DNA from: Anaerolineae bacterium
Lineage (GTDB): Bacteria; Chloroflexota; Anaerolineae; Caldilineales; Caldilineaceae
Length of the DNA: 64,000 nucleotides
Assembly (NCBI GenBank): GCA_030432295.1
Contig: JAUIHI010000022.1
Location: 54,449 to 118,448, forward strand
Direction: 5' to 3'
The position numbers and the translations under genes were made by a program. Below the pieces are notes generated by a model, which did no database searches, was not told the origin of the DNA, and was given only the letters and a program-made list of their open reading frames with translations. Positions 27,820 through 36,143 of the stretch are shown here, piece after piece; the first letter of the stretch is position 1, and every line of letters starts with the position of its first letter.

Positions 27820-29172
27820 ATGACGGCTTCATCTATAGCAGATAACGATCGATATTCGGAAGCGTTCAACGACTTTAACGACGAATCGATGGAGGGAGCG
27901 GATTACGATCTCTTCGAACAGTATCTGGCCGATGACGAGGATCTGAACATACCTGAACGGGGCGATCTGCGCGAAGGCATGATCGTCGAAGTGCGTTCCA
28001 GCGAAATCCTCGTCAACATTGGGGCCAAGCGCGATGGTGTGGTACCGCAGGCCGATATCGCCCGGCTGGACAAAGAATATGCGGCCACCCTTAAGATGGG
28101 TGAGATGGTCCCTGTGGTGGTGAGTAAACTGACCACCGACGAGGGAATGCTCATCCTCAGCATCGCCGATGCCCTGCAGAAGCGGGACTGGTTGACCGCC
28201 GAGAAGATGCTGGAAAGCCACGAAATTACCGTGCGCCCGGTGGTGGGCTACAACAAAGGCGGCCTGCTGGTTGAATTCGGCCACCTGCGCGGTTTTATCC
28301 CCGCCTCTCACATTGTGGGTCTGCCCCGCAACCTGAGCGAAGAAGATCGCAACCGTCGCTTCGACGAGATGATCGGCGAAGAGTTGCCAGTGGAAGTGAT
28401 CGAAGTCGAGCGGCGGCGGCGTCGGCTGGTGCTCTCCCACCGTCTTGCCGAGCGCAAGTATCGGGAAGAACGCAAGCTCCTTCTCTTTGAAGAGATGAAT
28501 GTGGGCGATGTGGTCGAGGGCGAAGTGCGCAGCCTGCGCCCCTTTGGCGCTTTTGTAGATATCGGCGGAGCCGACGGTCTGCTCCACGTCAGCGAGATCG
28601 GCTGGACGCCTGTCAGTCATCCCCGGGATGTGCTGCAAGTGGGCGATGTGATCAAAGTGGAGGTTCTGCGTCTGGATGCAGAGCGTAGCCGCATCGCCCT
28701 CAGCCGCAAGAAACTTCTGCCCAACCCCTGGGAGAGTATCGAAGAACGCTACCGTCAGGGCGAGACCGTTCTGGTCACAATCACGCGGGTGGTGGACTTT
28801 GGCGCTTTTGCTCAGTTGGAGCCGGGTGTGGAAGGGCTGATCCACGTGAGTGAACTGGCCGAAATCGAAGTTGCCGAGCCGCTGAAAAGTGTCGCGACGG
28901 GTGATCGGGTGGCCGTGAAGATTCTGCGGGTGGACCCGGAACGCCAGCGCATCGGACTCAGCCGCCGCCAGGCAGACGATATGACAGGTCAGGCTTTGCT
29001 GGAAGCAGAGATGGACCAGTCCGCAGAGCAGGCTGAAGAGAGTGCTGACGTACCAGCGGATGTGTCCACAGATACATCTGCTGAAGTATCGACAGACACA
29101 TCTGTGGCAGAAGCGCCTGTAACAGAAGCGCCTGTGACAGAAACACCTGTGGAGAGCGACAACAAAGAATAA
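27820..29172 (+). CDS. rpsA: 30S ribosomal protein S1 (four S1 domains)
   Basis: 450 residues with four OB-fold S1 repeats at about 48-120, 135-215, 228-300 and 313-388. Repeats 3 and 4 are canonical (GEVRSLRPFGAFVDIGGADG, GLLHVSEIG, TITRVVDFGAFAQLEPGVEG, LIHVSELAEIEV). It helps mRNA binding at the ribosome. The last ~60 residues are an acidic low-complexity tail with repeated (T/A)EAPV and DVSTDTSA units. The ATG at 27820 is preferred to a GTG at 27775 and is preceded by GGGAAAC. A four-domain S1 is shorter than the six-domain proteobacterial form. Confidence 0.92.
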   Translation: MTASSIADNDRYSEAFNDFNDESMEGADYDLFEQYLADDEDLNIPERGDLREGMIVEVRSSEILVNIGAKRDGVVPQADIARLDKEYAATLKMGEMVPVVVSKLTTDEGMLILSIADALQKRDWLTAEKMLESHEITVRPVVGYNKGGLLVEFGHLRGFIPASHIVGLPRNLSEEDRNRRFDEMIGEELPVEVIEVERRRRRLVLSHRLAERKYREERKLLLFEEMNVGDVVEGEVRSLRPFGAFVDIGGADGLLHVSEIGWTPVSHPRDVLQVGDVIKVEVLRLDAERSRIALSRKKLLPNPWESIEERYRQGETVLVTITRVVDFGAFAQLEPGVEGLIHVSELAEIEVAEPLKSVATGDRVAVKILRVDPERQRIGLSRRQADDMTGQALLEAEMDQSAEQAEESADVPADVSTDTSAEVSTDTSVAEAPVTEAPVTETPVESDNKE

Positions 29173-29226
29173 CGGAAAGTGCTGGAGGATTGATCAAAAG
29201 TCCACGGCGTTGGTTGCTCTTCTTTT

Positions 29227-29256
29227 TTGTCGTTTACTCGCTTTCTGGCGTATAAT
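29227..29256 (+). promoter_or_regulatory. Promoter of rpsU-infA
   Basis: TTGTCG (29227-29232), 18 bases, then TATAAT (29251-29256). The -10 context GGCGTATAATAG repeats that at 4324. Confidence 0.6.
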
Positions 29257-29384
29257 AGAAATCCTGTCAGCTACACAGGCCCTTTTAGGGTTCGATTTGG
29301 TTGCTGGCAGGATTGTTTGTGTCAAATTATCGGCGGTTTTGTCTGCGCTAGCCGATTTACTCTACCTGAGGGGAGGTGAAACAT

Positions 29385-29576
29385 ATGAGCGTAGATTTAC
29401 GACCGGGAGAGTCCCAGGAAAGTCTTCTAAAGCGTTTTCGCAAAGCTGTGGCCGAGGCCCGGATATTGCCGATTGTGCGTCAGAAGCGCTGGTTCACCTC
29501 CAAGAGCGAAGTACGTCGTATTAAGAAGCAGAAGGCAATCCGCAAAGCGCGGCGAACCACTACCCGGTTCCTGTAA
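29385..29576 (+). CDS. rpsU: 30S ribosomal protein S21
   Basis: 63 residues, [20 protein letters not shown] and a Lys/Arg-rich C-terminus ([16 protein letters not shown]). Small-subunit protein near the anti-Shine-Dalgarno end of 16S rRNA. GGGAGGTG sits six bases before the ATG; an in-frame GTG three codons upstream is part of that ribosome-binding site and is not the likely start. It is followed 26 bases later by the infA-like gene. Confidence 0.95.
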   Translation: MSVDLRPGESQESLLKRFRKAVAEARILPIVRQKRWFTSKSEVRRIKKQKAIRKARRTTTRFL

Positions 29577-29602
29577 GAAACAGTTGTTTTGATTGGAGAT
29601 AT

Positions 29603-29818
29603 ATGGCTGAAGAGACACTGACCCTCGAAGGTAAAATCACCGAAACCCTGCCCAATGCGAATTTTCGTGTTGAGTTGGAGAACGGCCACAATGTGCTTGC
29701 CTATCTTTCTGGAAAGATGCGTAAGTATTACATTCGCGTTCTCCTGGGCGATAAGGTGAAAGTGGAAATGAGTCCCTATGATCTGACCCGTGGGCGGATC
29801 ACATACCGTTTCAAATAG
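29603..29818 (+). CDS. infA: Translation initiation factor IF-1
   Basis: 71 residues, a single OB fold: [60 protein letters not shown]. It occupies the ribosomal A site during initiation. Full length, with the conserved C-terminal RITYRFK. Co-transcribed with rpsU; a strong hairpin follows. Confidence 0.96.
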   Translation: MAEETLTLEGKITETLPNANFRVELENGHNVLAYLSGKMRKYYIRVLLGDKVKVEMSPYDLTRGRITYRFK

Positions 29819-29895
29819 AGCGACGCCGCGGTGCGCCGGAGCTATTGGCAGCCGTCGGATAGCCCTTGCCTGAAAACAGCCACAGCGTTGAACAC

Positions 29896-29930
29896 AAAGA
29901 GCCGATACCACTTGTGGTATCGGCTCTTTT
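29896..29930. terminator. Rho-independent terminator after infA
   Basis: AAAGAGCCGATACCA pairs with TGGTATCGGCTCTTTT around a four-base loop. The A-run on the left lets it also serve the convergent Nudix gene. Confidence 0.88.
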
Positions 29931-29978
29931 GGCGTTGAAAGAAGTTCGGCTATTCAGCAAGAGTCCCCTTCTTTTGGG

Positions 29979-30437
29979 CTATCCCATCAATGCCCGATAC
30001 TGCTCCACGGCTTTTTGCACCACCTGCTGCTCCGCGGCAAAGGTTAGACGGCTGGCGGCCTCGTCCAATTCCACCCAAAGCGGATGGAATTGCTCAACGT
30101 CGTTGGCTGGACGCTGGCCCTGGCGAGGCGAGCGCAGGGTCATCAAAAAGTAGTGCTCGTCCCGAATGTAGTGATTCCCTTTGTAATCGAACTCCACCCG
30201 GCTACTGCCCAGATCGGCCAACACCGCCAGATCGGCAAACCCAGCCTCTTCTTCGGTCTCGCGCAGGGCCGTCTCCTCGACATTCTCGCCGGGGTCGATA
30301 TGTCCTTTGGGCAACCGCACTTCGTTCCGGTTGGGTCTGTCCAATAGGAGTAGATAGGGACGGGTCTCATCCAGGCCGGGGATTACCCCCTGCTGAATCA
30401 CAACGCCGCCGGCTGCCTGGTACTGTCGGGTTCCCAT
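29979..30437 (-). CDS. Nudix hydrolase
   Basis: 152 residues. The Nudix box reads GHIDPGENVEETALRETEEE followed by AGF, matching Gx5Ex7REUxEExGU. The N-terminal AAGGVVIQQG and LLLLDRPNRNEVRLPKG also fit. It hydrolyses a nucleoside-diphosphate-linked compound; substrate unknown (the Ap4A/diadenosine or ADP-ribose type cannot be told apart). Start preceded by GTGGAGAC. The DtxR-family gene lies 36 bases upstream on the same strand, so the two are probably one transcript. Confidence 0.92.
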   Translation of the reverse strand: MGTRQYQAAGGVVIQQGVIPGLDETRPYLLLLDRPNRNEVRLPKGHIDPGENVEETALRETEEEAGFADLAVLADLGSSRVEFDYKGNHYIRDEHYFLMTLRSPRQGQRPANDVEQFHPLWVELDEAASRLTFAAEQQVVQKAVEQYRALMG

Positions 30438-30472
30438 TCGTCTCCACTTTTCCTTGTGTTGTTTGTCCTGCT

Positions 30473-31198
30473 TTAGGCCAGAACCGCGGCAGGCTGTTTT
30501 ACAGAAATCGGCTCGACAAAGAGGAGTCCTGCCAGTTCGTGGCCCAAAACTTGCAGACTCTCATCTTCCAATGCAGGCAGGCTGCCCAGACGCTCGATTG
30601 TCACTGGCCCGTTGAAGGGGGCTATTTCCTGTAACGCGACGGTTCGGCCCGGTGTCAATCCCAGTCGGGCCAGATAGCGCAGAATGCGGGAATCGTCGGT
30701 CGCCACCCGGCGGATGCAGGCAGTGTCCTGGGGTGTCAGTTCGACCAGTGAGATCAGCTCTTCTTCTGGCATGACCCCATCTTTACTGGGGATGGGGTCC
30801 CCGTGGGGGCAGTGGGTGGGATAGCCGCAAAGGGCGTCCATACGATCCTCAAAGGCCGAGGAGATGGAATGTTGCAGGGCGTGAGCCTCGTGGTCCACCT
30901 GATCCCAGCTATAGCCCATCACCTGAATGAGAAAGACCTCCAACAGTCGGTGGCGGCGGATAAGTTGAAGCGCGGCCAGCCGTCCCTGTTCGGTAAGGGT
31001 GATGCCGTCGGCGTTGGAACGCTCGACCAGATTCCCCTCTTCCAGGCGCTTAAGCATACTGCTGGCCGCCGCCGCAGAGACACTCATGCGGGTTGCCAAT
31101 GCACCGGTCGTCACCCGTTCGTGCTGTTTGTCCAATTTGTAGATGGCGGCCAGATAGTCAAGCATCCCATCGGTTGTCAGGCCACAAAATGTCTGCAT
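30473..31198 (-). CDS. DtxR/MntR-family metal-dependent repressor
   Basis: About 241 residues. The winged helix is GMLDYLAAIYKLDKQHERVTT and ALATRMSVSAAAASSMLKRLEE. The dimerisation/metal region contains HRLLEVFLIQVMGYSWDQVD and HEAHALQHSISSAFEDRMDA, then GYPTHCPHGDPIP with clustered Cys/His. A C-terminal FeoA/SH3-like domain begins around residue 155. It would repress manganese or iron genes when metal is bound. The start is placed at the Met of MQTFCGLTTDGM; the upstream in-frame part would overlap the promoter. A promoter and operator-like palindrome precede it. Confidence 0.9.
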   Translation of the reverse strand: MQTFCGLTTDGMLDYLAAIYKLDKQHERVTTGALATRMSVSAAAASSMLKRLEEGNLVERSNADGITLTEQGRLAALQLIRRHRLLEVFLIQVMGYSWDQVDHEAHALQHSISSAFEDRMDALCGYPTHCPHGDPIPSKDGVMPEEELISLVELTPQDTACIRRVATDDSRILRYLARLGLTPGRTVALQEIAPFNGPVTIERLGSLPALEDESLQVLGHELAGLLFVEPISVKQPAAVLA

Positions 31199-31227
31199 TG
31201 CTTCTTCTTGTCGTGGAATTTTGAATA

Positions 31228-31260
31228 GAAGTTCGATCTTTTCGGAAAAAGTCGAACTTC
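31228..31260. repeat. GAAGTTCGAC palindrome
   Basis: GAAGTTCGATCTTTT and AAAAAGTCGAACTTC surround CGG. Same family as 9020 and 55117. It lies in the leader of the DtxR-family gene. Confidence 0.7.
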
Positions 31261-31297
31261 TTGCTTTAGAAGAGAAGACACGAATTTTTATAGAAAA

Positions 31298-31313
31298 GTT
31301 GATAAAATTCAAC
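31298..31313. promoter_or_regulatory. Operator-like palindrome GTTGA-N6-TCAAC
   Basis: Perfect inverted repeat GTTGATAAAATTCAAC placed at the expected start site of the promoter at 31318-31347. A plausible self-regulatory site for the DtxR-family repressor. Confidence 0.55.
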
Positions 31314-31317
31314 CGGC

Positions 31318-31347
31318 ATTATACCGCCCCACTCTTTGCCCTGTCAA
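31318..31347 (-). promoter_or_regulatory. Promoter of the DtxR-family gene
   Basis: On the minus strand TTGACA (31347-31342), 18 bases, then TATAAT (31323-31318): both hexamers are perfect consensus. Confidence 0.85.
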
Positions 31348-31404
31348 AAGCGGGGGATACTCCGGGCTTCTGTCCCGTTCCGTCGGGCCAGTCCTGTGCG
31401 GGTA

Positions 31405-31413
31405 TGGTAAAAT
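31405..31413 (+). promoter_or_regulatory. Extended -10 promoter of rsmG
   Basis: TGGTAAAAT followed by GTACCGTCGG, matching the element at 18840. It lies about 40 bases upstream of the rsmG start. Confidence 0.6.
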
Positions 31414-31451
31414 GTACCGTCGGTTGATTTTCCAGCAAAGTGAGGTGGCAG

Positions 31452-32198
31452 ATGGATATACGCATGGATGTATTGGTGAGTGGATGCGAGGCGTTGGGGC
31501 TGACCCTCTCGGAAACACAGGTGGAACAGTTTGCAACCTATTTTGATCTCCTGGCCGAGTGGAATCAGAAGATCAACCTGACCGCCATCGACGATCTGCT
31601 CGGCGTCCAGACCAAACATTTTCTCGATTCTCTGGTCGGTCTGCCTCTCATCAAAGAGGAGCTAAAGAACAGCACTTTGCCCATCGCCCGCCTGCGCGCC
31701 ATCGATGTTGGCTCCGGGGCTGGCTTTCCGGGTCTGCCTCTCAAAATCGCCTGGCCCGAATTGCGGTTGGTTCTTTTGGACGGTACGGGCAAAAAGGTGC
31801 GCTTTCTGGAAGAGGTCGTCTCGGCGCTGAAGCTGTCTGGCGTGGATGTGGTGCAGGGGCGGGCGGAAGAATTGGGCCAAAATGAACTCTATCGGGACCA
31901 GTTCGATCTGGTGGTGGCTCGGGCCGTGGCTCGGCTGGACACCCTTGTGGAGTATCTGCTGCCCTTCGCCCGTCAACGGGGCTATGTGATGGCCTACAAA
32001 GGGCCTGGGGCTGGGGAAGAATTTATGGAAGCCCGCAAAGCCATCGACCTATTGGGCGGAGAAGTGGTGCGCTTTGCGCCGGTAACGGTCCCCCATCTGG
32101 ACGAGGAGCGGCGGATTCTGCTCATCAAAAAACCGCGGCGAACACCACCCCAATATCCGAGAGGACAGGGACTACCCCGCAAGAGTCCGCTGGGGTAA
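31452..32198 (+). CDS. rsmG: 16S rRNA (guanine527-N7)-methyltransferase
   Basis: About 248 residues. The SAM-binding motif is IDVGSGAGFPGLPLKIAWPE. FATYFDLLAEWNQKINLTAI, KHFLDSLVGL, FDLVVARAVARLDTLVEYLL and GYVMAYKGP are family hallmarks. It methylates G527 in the 530 loop of 16S rRNA. ATG at 31452 is preferred because GAGGTGG sits just upstream; the GTG at 31440 lies in that site. A Pro/Arg tail ends the protein. A symmetric terminator follows. Confidence 0.95.
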   Translation: MDIRMDVLVSGCEALGLTLSETQVEQFATYFDLLAEWNQKINLTAIDDLLGVQTKHFLDSLVGLPLIKEELKNSTLPIARLRAIDVGSGAGFPGLPLKIAWPELRLVLLDGTGKKVRFLEEVVSALKLSGVDVVQGRAEELGQNELYRDQFDLVVARAVARLDTLVEYLLPFARQRGYVMAYKGPGAGEEFMEARKAIDLLGGEVVRFAPVTVPHLDEERRILLIKKPRRTPPQYPRGQGLPRKSPLG

Positions 32199-32206
32199 AA
32201 GATTTT

Positions 32207-32272
32207 GTAAACACGGAAAAAAAGGAACACGGATTTTTAGACAAATCCGTGTTCCTTTTTTTCCGTGTTTAC
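32207..32272. terminator. Perfect 30-bp hairpin, bidirectional terminator
   Basis: GTAAACACGGAAAAAAAGG and following bases (32207-32236) are perfectly inverted at 32243-32272 around TTAGAC. A/T tracts on both sides suit the convergent rsmG and rex genes. The inner AGGAACACGGAT is shared with the repeat at 55659, so it may be a mobile element in terminator use. Confidence 0.85.
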
Positions 32273-32280
32273 AGGTCTTT

Positions 32281-32928
32281 TCAGCCCAGATAGTAGGTCA
32301 TGTGCTGGAAGTGGATGACCGGATCGATGTACTCCACCCGCACGTGGGGTGGCACCGTCAGGGTGATAGGCGCATAGCAGAGGATGCTGGTCAGCCCCGC
32401 TTGGATAAGCTGGTCTGCCACGCGCTGGGCCACGTGGGTAGGCACAGCAATCACAGAAATCTGTGCGCCGGTCTCTTCTACCCGCTCTTTGAGATTGGCG
32501 AAGTCGTCGACAAAGACCGGCCCCATCTCCAACCCGATCTTCTTTTTGTCTTCGTCGAAGATGGCAACGATACGAAAACCCCGGCTTTCAAAACCCGCAT
32601 AGTTGGCAATGGCATTGCCCAACGAACCTGCCCCCACCAGCACGATGGGCCAGACCCGGTCTACATTCAAAATCTTCTGCAACTGATTGCAGAGGAATGC
32701 GATATTGTAGCCGGTTCCTTGCTTGCCGAATTCGCCAAAATGGCTCAAGTCTTTGCGGATCTGCGCAGAACTGATCCCCAGATGTCCGCCCAACTCCTGG
32801 CTGGATGTGACATCCCGGCCCTCGTCGGCCAACAGGCGCAGGGTGCGCAGATATACAGGCAGACGACCGATTACGATGTCTGGAATCTCTTTGCTATTCC
32901 GTTTACTCACGGTAGTTGTAGCTTTCAT
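32281..32928 (-). CDS. rex: Redox-sensing transcriptional repressor Rex
   Basis: 215 residues. The N-terminal winged helix is [20 protein letters not shown] and [20 protein letters not shown]. The NAD(H)-binding Rossmann domain contains [15 protein letters not shown] and ends [18 protein letters not shown]. It represses fermentation and respiration genes when NADH is low and releases DNA when NADH is high. The start is the Met of [11 protein letters not shown]; the longer in-frame upstream extension overlaps the neighbouring gene and is not real. A Rex-type operator overlaps its own promoter. Confidence 0.96.
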   Translation of the reverse strand: MKATTTVSKRNSKEIPDIVIGRLPVYLRTLRLLADEGRDVTSSQELGGHLGISSAQIRKDLSHFGEFGKQGTGYNIAFLCNQLQKILNVDRVWPIVLVGAGSLGNAIANYAGFESRGFRIVAIFDEDKKKIGLEMGPVFVDDFANLKERVEETGAQISVIAVPTHVAQRVADQLIQAGLTSILCYAPITLTVPPHVRVEYIDPVIHFQHMTYYLG

Positions 32929-33004
32929 TGGTGTCGTTGCGTACTGAGTGCAGTGCCAGACGAATAGATTGAAACGAGAGAAGAGCAACCAGCCCGCAAG
33001 GTTC

Positions 33005-33022
33005 TGGTGCATTTTATCACAA
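33005..33022. promoter_or_regulatory. Rex operator overlapping the rex -10 box
   Basis: TGGTGCATTTTATCACAA matches the TTGTG-N8-CACAA Rex site with one mismatch. On the minus strand TGATAAAAT (33019-33011), an extended -10, lies within it, so bound Rex should block its own promoter. The divergent gene at 33121 could also be affected. Confidence 0.75.
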
Positions 33023-33054
33023 ACAAGCGGCTGGAAGCAACCAATTCTAATCTG

Positions 33055-33063
33055 TGCTATACT
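33055..33063 (+). promoter_or_regulatory. Extended -10 promoter of the zinc-ribbon gene
   Basis: TGCTATACT, about 58 bases before the ATG at 33121; no clear -35 box, as is common for extended -10 promoters. Confidence 0.6.
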
Positions 33064-33120
33064 TATAGGATTCCAGTAGCCCTGTCGGTGGGTCGAATTC
33101 CAGAGTAGCGCCGAATCCGT

Positions 33121-35256
33121 ATGTCCCCTGTTATCCCAATACCCCTGGCCGATGAAGCGTCTGTAGCTCCGTCTCAGCGCCATCATAGCCTGCAAGAATT
33201 CGCCCACCAGTTCTTCCACACCTTTGGCGGGGAGATCACCCAGCGTCCGACCGACGACAGCCTGTGGATCGATCTGCCCGATGACTTGGCCGCGCACTTT
33301 GGCAAGCCGGGGCTGCATCTGGTCTTTCAGAACAGCGAGAGCACATCCCAGGCAGATTTGGTGGCCTACGGCAGCCGACTCTTCGACCAGATGATGGACT
33401 TTCTGGATCGCCAGGGCGGTGTCACTCTCCTCCAACTGCCCAAGCGCCATCCCGGCGCAGACCAGTTGCTGCGGGCAGTGCAACCCCGCAACGCGGCTGT
33501 GCTGGGGCTGAAACTGGAGGAAGACGAGCAGCTACTTTTCGTCTTCAACTGGCACATCACCTACCGCTCCGACGACAAGCGGGAAGAGCTTTTTACGGTT
33601 GCTCTGGACGGTGACGGCAACCGCCAGCCCCTGGCCGAAGATGGCGAGGCGGGTCTCTCTCTGCCCGACCTCCTTGCCGACGGCCAACCCCTGCCCCAGG
33701 AAAATGACGCAGAAGGCGCACCGGTTCCTCCCCGCCTGCCGCCGATGACCCACCTGTCCCGGCTAGCCGAGGGCGCCCGCAAGTATGCCCTCTACCACGC
33801 GGACCTGCGCTGCGTGGCCTTCGAGTCGGAGATTCTGCCCCGGCTGCACAAAGTCCTCTCCCGCTTGACCAGCTACTACGAGCAGCAGATCGGCGAAGTC
33901 TACGACAGCCACGACCCCCAGGGCGAGAAGCGTCAGGTTTTGCAGGAGGACCTGCAACGCAAAATTGCCGAGGAGATCGAGAATCACCGGCTGCGGGTGC
34001 AGGTGCGTCTCTTCAGCTATGCGATTCTACACCTGCCTGTGGCCGCGGCCAACATCAGCCTGAGCGACGGCAAGCAGAATGTGGCTGTGCGTGTGACCCG
34101 CAATCTCTACACCGGCGCGCTGGATCGTCCGGCCTGCCACGCCTGCGGGGAGCCGGTTGCTTCGCTGGTGCTGGACAGGGCAGGCCACGTGCTGTGCGAA
34201 GATTGCCTGCGACAATGCGCGCAATGCAACGACATTCTGTGCGAACGCTGCGGGATGTACGGCTGCCCGGTCTGTGGCGATCAGCACTGCGAGACGTGCA
34301 GCGTCTACTGTTGGTCGTGTGGGCAGCGGGCCTGCGCCGAACACAGCAGCCGCTGCCCTATCTGCGCCGATGACGTCTGCCACGCCTGCCAGGAAGCCTG
34401 CGCCACCTGTGGAACCCGCCAATGCCGCACCCATCTGCGCATAGACGGCGTGACCGGTGAACTCATCTGCCGCCAGTGCGCGGTGCGTTGTCCCGGCTGC
34501 CACCAGGATAGCAGCCATCTGGCCACGTGCAGCACCAGCGGCCAGCGCTTCTGCACCGACTGTATTGTGACCTGCGCCCACTGCCAGCGTCTGGTTGGCC
34601 CCGCTTTCGCCACAACCGATCCGTCGAATGGCCTGGCCTATTGCAGCGACTGTCTCATCGCCTGCCCCGGCTGCGGCCAACTGGTGGGCAAGCAGAACGA
34701 ACAGCGCTGCCAGACCTGTGGAGAGCGCTGCTGCGGTCATTGCGCTCTGGCCTGCCAAATCTGCGGCGGGCTGGTCTGCCAGACCCACGCGCTGCACTGC
34801 CGGGGTTGTGGGGCCGTGCTGTGCCAGGAGCACGCGGCTCTCTGCGAGCTGGGCCAGGAAGCCCTCTGCCCGGCCTGCGACAGCCGTTGTCCCGGCTGCG
34901 GCTACAGCCACTGCGCGGATCACACAGCGGCCTGCTCCCTCTGTCTGCAAGTCTATTGCGCGGCCTGTGTGGGCGAAGACGGCCAGTGTGAGACCTGCCG
35001 AGAGTTCCCCATCCGCTACAGGGAAGTAGTGATGCCCGATGAACCAATTGCCGCGGACCCGCGCATCGCCAATTCGATGTACAAATATCGTTGGATCGGC
35101 CACAGCAACGAGCGCTATACGGTCTATTTGGGTGCAAGTTCCTGGGGAAATCAGGTGTTGGTGGTGGCCGAAGGCGCTGTGGTGCGTCACGTGCGGCGGG
35201 GTGTCTTCTTCAAACGGCTGCTAGGCGAGGGGTTACCATCAGAGGACGCTGATTGA
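33121..35256 (+). CDS. Large cysteine-rich protein with a zinc-ribbon array
   Basis: 711 residues; family not recognised. Residues ~20-130 look like a compact alpha/beta domain ([42 protein letters not shown]). Residues ~230-335 are largely helical ([40 protein letters not shown]). Residues ~339-626 hold about 58 cysteines, mostly as CxxC pairs spaced 8-15 residues apart (CHACG, CEDC, CAQC, CERC, CPVC, CWSC, CPIC, CATC, CPGC, CQTC), some with His. A dozen or more zinc-binding knuckles are likely. Residues ~645-711 form a final small domain ending in basic [13 protein letters not shown]. Roles in nucleic-acid binding or as a scaffold are guesses. Its last codons and stop lie in a repeat element. 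It is divergent from rex. Confidence 0.85.
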   Translation: MSPVIPIPLADEASVAPSQRHHSLQEFAHQFFHTFGGEITQRPTDDSLWIDLPDDLAAHFGKPGLHLVFQNSESTSQADLVAYGSRLFDQMMDFLDRQGGVTLLQLPKRHPGADQLLRAVQPRNAAVLGLKLEEDEQLLFVFNWHITYRSDDKREELFTVALDGDGNRQPLAEDGEAGLSLPDLLADGQPLPQENDAEGAPVPPRLPPMTHLSRLAEGARKYALYHADLRCVAFESEILPRLHKVLSRLTSYYEQQIGEVYDSHDPQGEKRQVLQEDLQRKIAEEIENHRLRVQVRLFSYAILHLPVAAANISLSDGKQNVAVRVTRNLYTGALDRPACHACGEPVASLVLDRAGHVLCEDCLRQCAQCNDILCERCGMYGCPVCGDQHCETCSVYCWSCGQRACAEHSSRCPICADDVCHACQEACATCGTRQCRTHLRIDGVTGELICRQCAVRCPGCHQDSSHLATCSTSGQRFCTDCIVTCAHCQRLVGPAFATTDPSNGLAYCSDCLIACPGCGQLVGKQNEQRCQTCGERCCGHCALACQICGGLVCQTHALHCRGCGAVLCQEHAALCELGQEALCPACDSRCPGCGYSHCADHTAACSLCLQVYCAACVGEDGQCETCREFPIRYREVVMPDEPIAADPRIANSMYKYRWIGHSNERYTVYLGASSWGNQVLVVAEGAVVRHVRRGVFFKRLLGEGLPSEDAD

Positions 35257-35328
35257 CGCAGAAACAACTGATCTGCGCTGATTTAATTCAGCGTCAATCA
35301 TTCTTTTCAGCGCGATCAGCGTCCTCTT
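35241..35328. repeat. GACGCTGATTGACGCAGAAA repeat overlapping a stop codon
   Basis: AGAGGACGCTGATTG at the left is inverted as GATCAGCGTCCTCT at the right (imperfect), with inner CGCTGATTTAATTCAGCG. The last codons (E-D-A-D) and stop of the zinc-ribbon gene are inside it. Family member with 14395, 15742 and 46971. Confidence 0.75.
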
Positions 35329-35337
35329 CTCATCCGG

Positions 35338-35778
35338 CTAACTGGCGGCGTGGGTGGTGGCCGGAAAATAGCGGCTCGGTGCGGTGGCACGGGGTAGAGG
35401 TGTCTGGCGTGCAGGGCTGGATTCGCGCAATCCCTCGTGGAGCAGGCTGGTGGGGCCAGGAACAGGCACTGAACCGGGCGGCAGGACAGCTTCCACAATG
35501 CTGTTTTTGCTGCCAAACTCGTTGTCAACCCAACCGTCCGCATGAAAATCAGTCTGCCATCGCCCATCCACCAGATAGCGGAATTGGAATTCCTGGCCTG
35601 TAGCCAGGTCCAATGTAACCCGCCAAACCCCATCCCGGCCCTGGGCAAAGGGAGCGATACTATTGCTCCAATCGTTGAAGTCGCCTACCAGAAAAATTCG
35701 ATCCGCCCAGATACAGGCGGGCAATTCAAAGATCACACGTACACAGTCTGCCTTGGGTGAGGGTAGTTTGCGAATCAT
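35338..35778 (-). CDS. CBM48 / AMPK-type glycogen-binding domain protein
   Basis: About 146 residues. The carbohydrate-binding core is CVRVIFELPACIWADRIFLV, GDFNDWSNSIAPFAQ, WRVTLDLATGQEFQFRYLVD, WQTDFHADG and DNEFGSKNSIVEAVLP, matching early-set isoamylase/AMPK-beta domains with the glycogen-contact Trp residues. A Pro/Ser-rich tail of about 45 residues follows. It would bind alpha-glucan, perhaps regulating glycogen metabolism; there is no catalytic domain. The ATG at 35778 follows AAGGAG. It stands alone. Confidence 0.85.
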   Translation of the reverse strand: MIRKLPSPKADCVRVIFELPACIWADRIFLVGDFNDWSNSIAPFAQGRDGVWRVTLDLATGQEFQFRYLVDGRWQTDFHADGWVDNEFGSKNSIVEAVLPPGSVPVPGPTSLLHEGLRESSPARQTPLPRATAPSRYFPATTHAAS

Positions 35779-36143
35779 TGCGGTTGCTCCTTGCATACCG
35801 GTCTGGCAAGCGTCCAGACGAGCGATCTCAGCGACACTGGCGAGATGACTTTAACTATACAGCAAATAGCCTTTTCATTCAAGAGTAAGGCGTTGTGAAA
35901 ATTGACAGAAAACTGAGGCAGATGGACGACAGTTTGCACAAAAAGGTCAGTGCCGGGTGGGGGGGTACCGTCGTTAGGAAGATAGTACCAGTATGCCACA
36001 GCTTGCGCGCTCCCACAGTAAGCCAAACAACGTAACCGAACCCTTGCCCATTTTTGCGTCCAGTCTGTGGGGAAAGTAGTATACAGAAGCCGATACTTCC
36101 TATGAGGTGTCGAAATAGTGCAATCTGACGAGAAACGACTCTT
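35779..36143. other. Divergent intergenic region, 365 bases
   Basis: No gene is seen. It lies between the CBM48 gene (minus) and sppA (plus) and should hold both promoters. A TTGACA at 35902-35907 has no good -10 at the right distance. TAGTATACAG near 36077 is a weak -10-like string for sppA. No hairpin of note. Confidence 0.4.

Noticed and set aside
32929..33483. N-terminal extension of rex to 400 aa
   Set aside because: It would run through the Rex operator and the start of the divergent zinc-ribbon gene; Rex proteins are ~210 aa.
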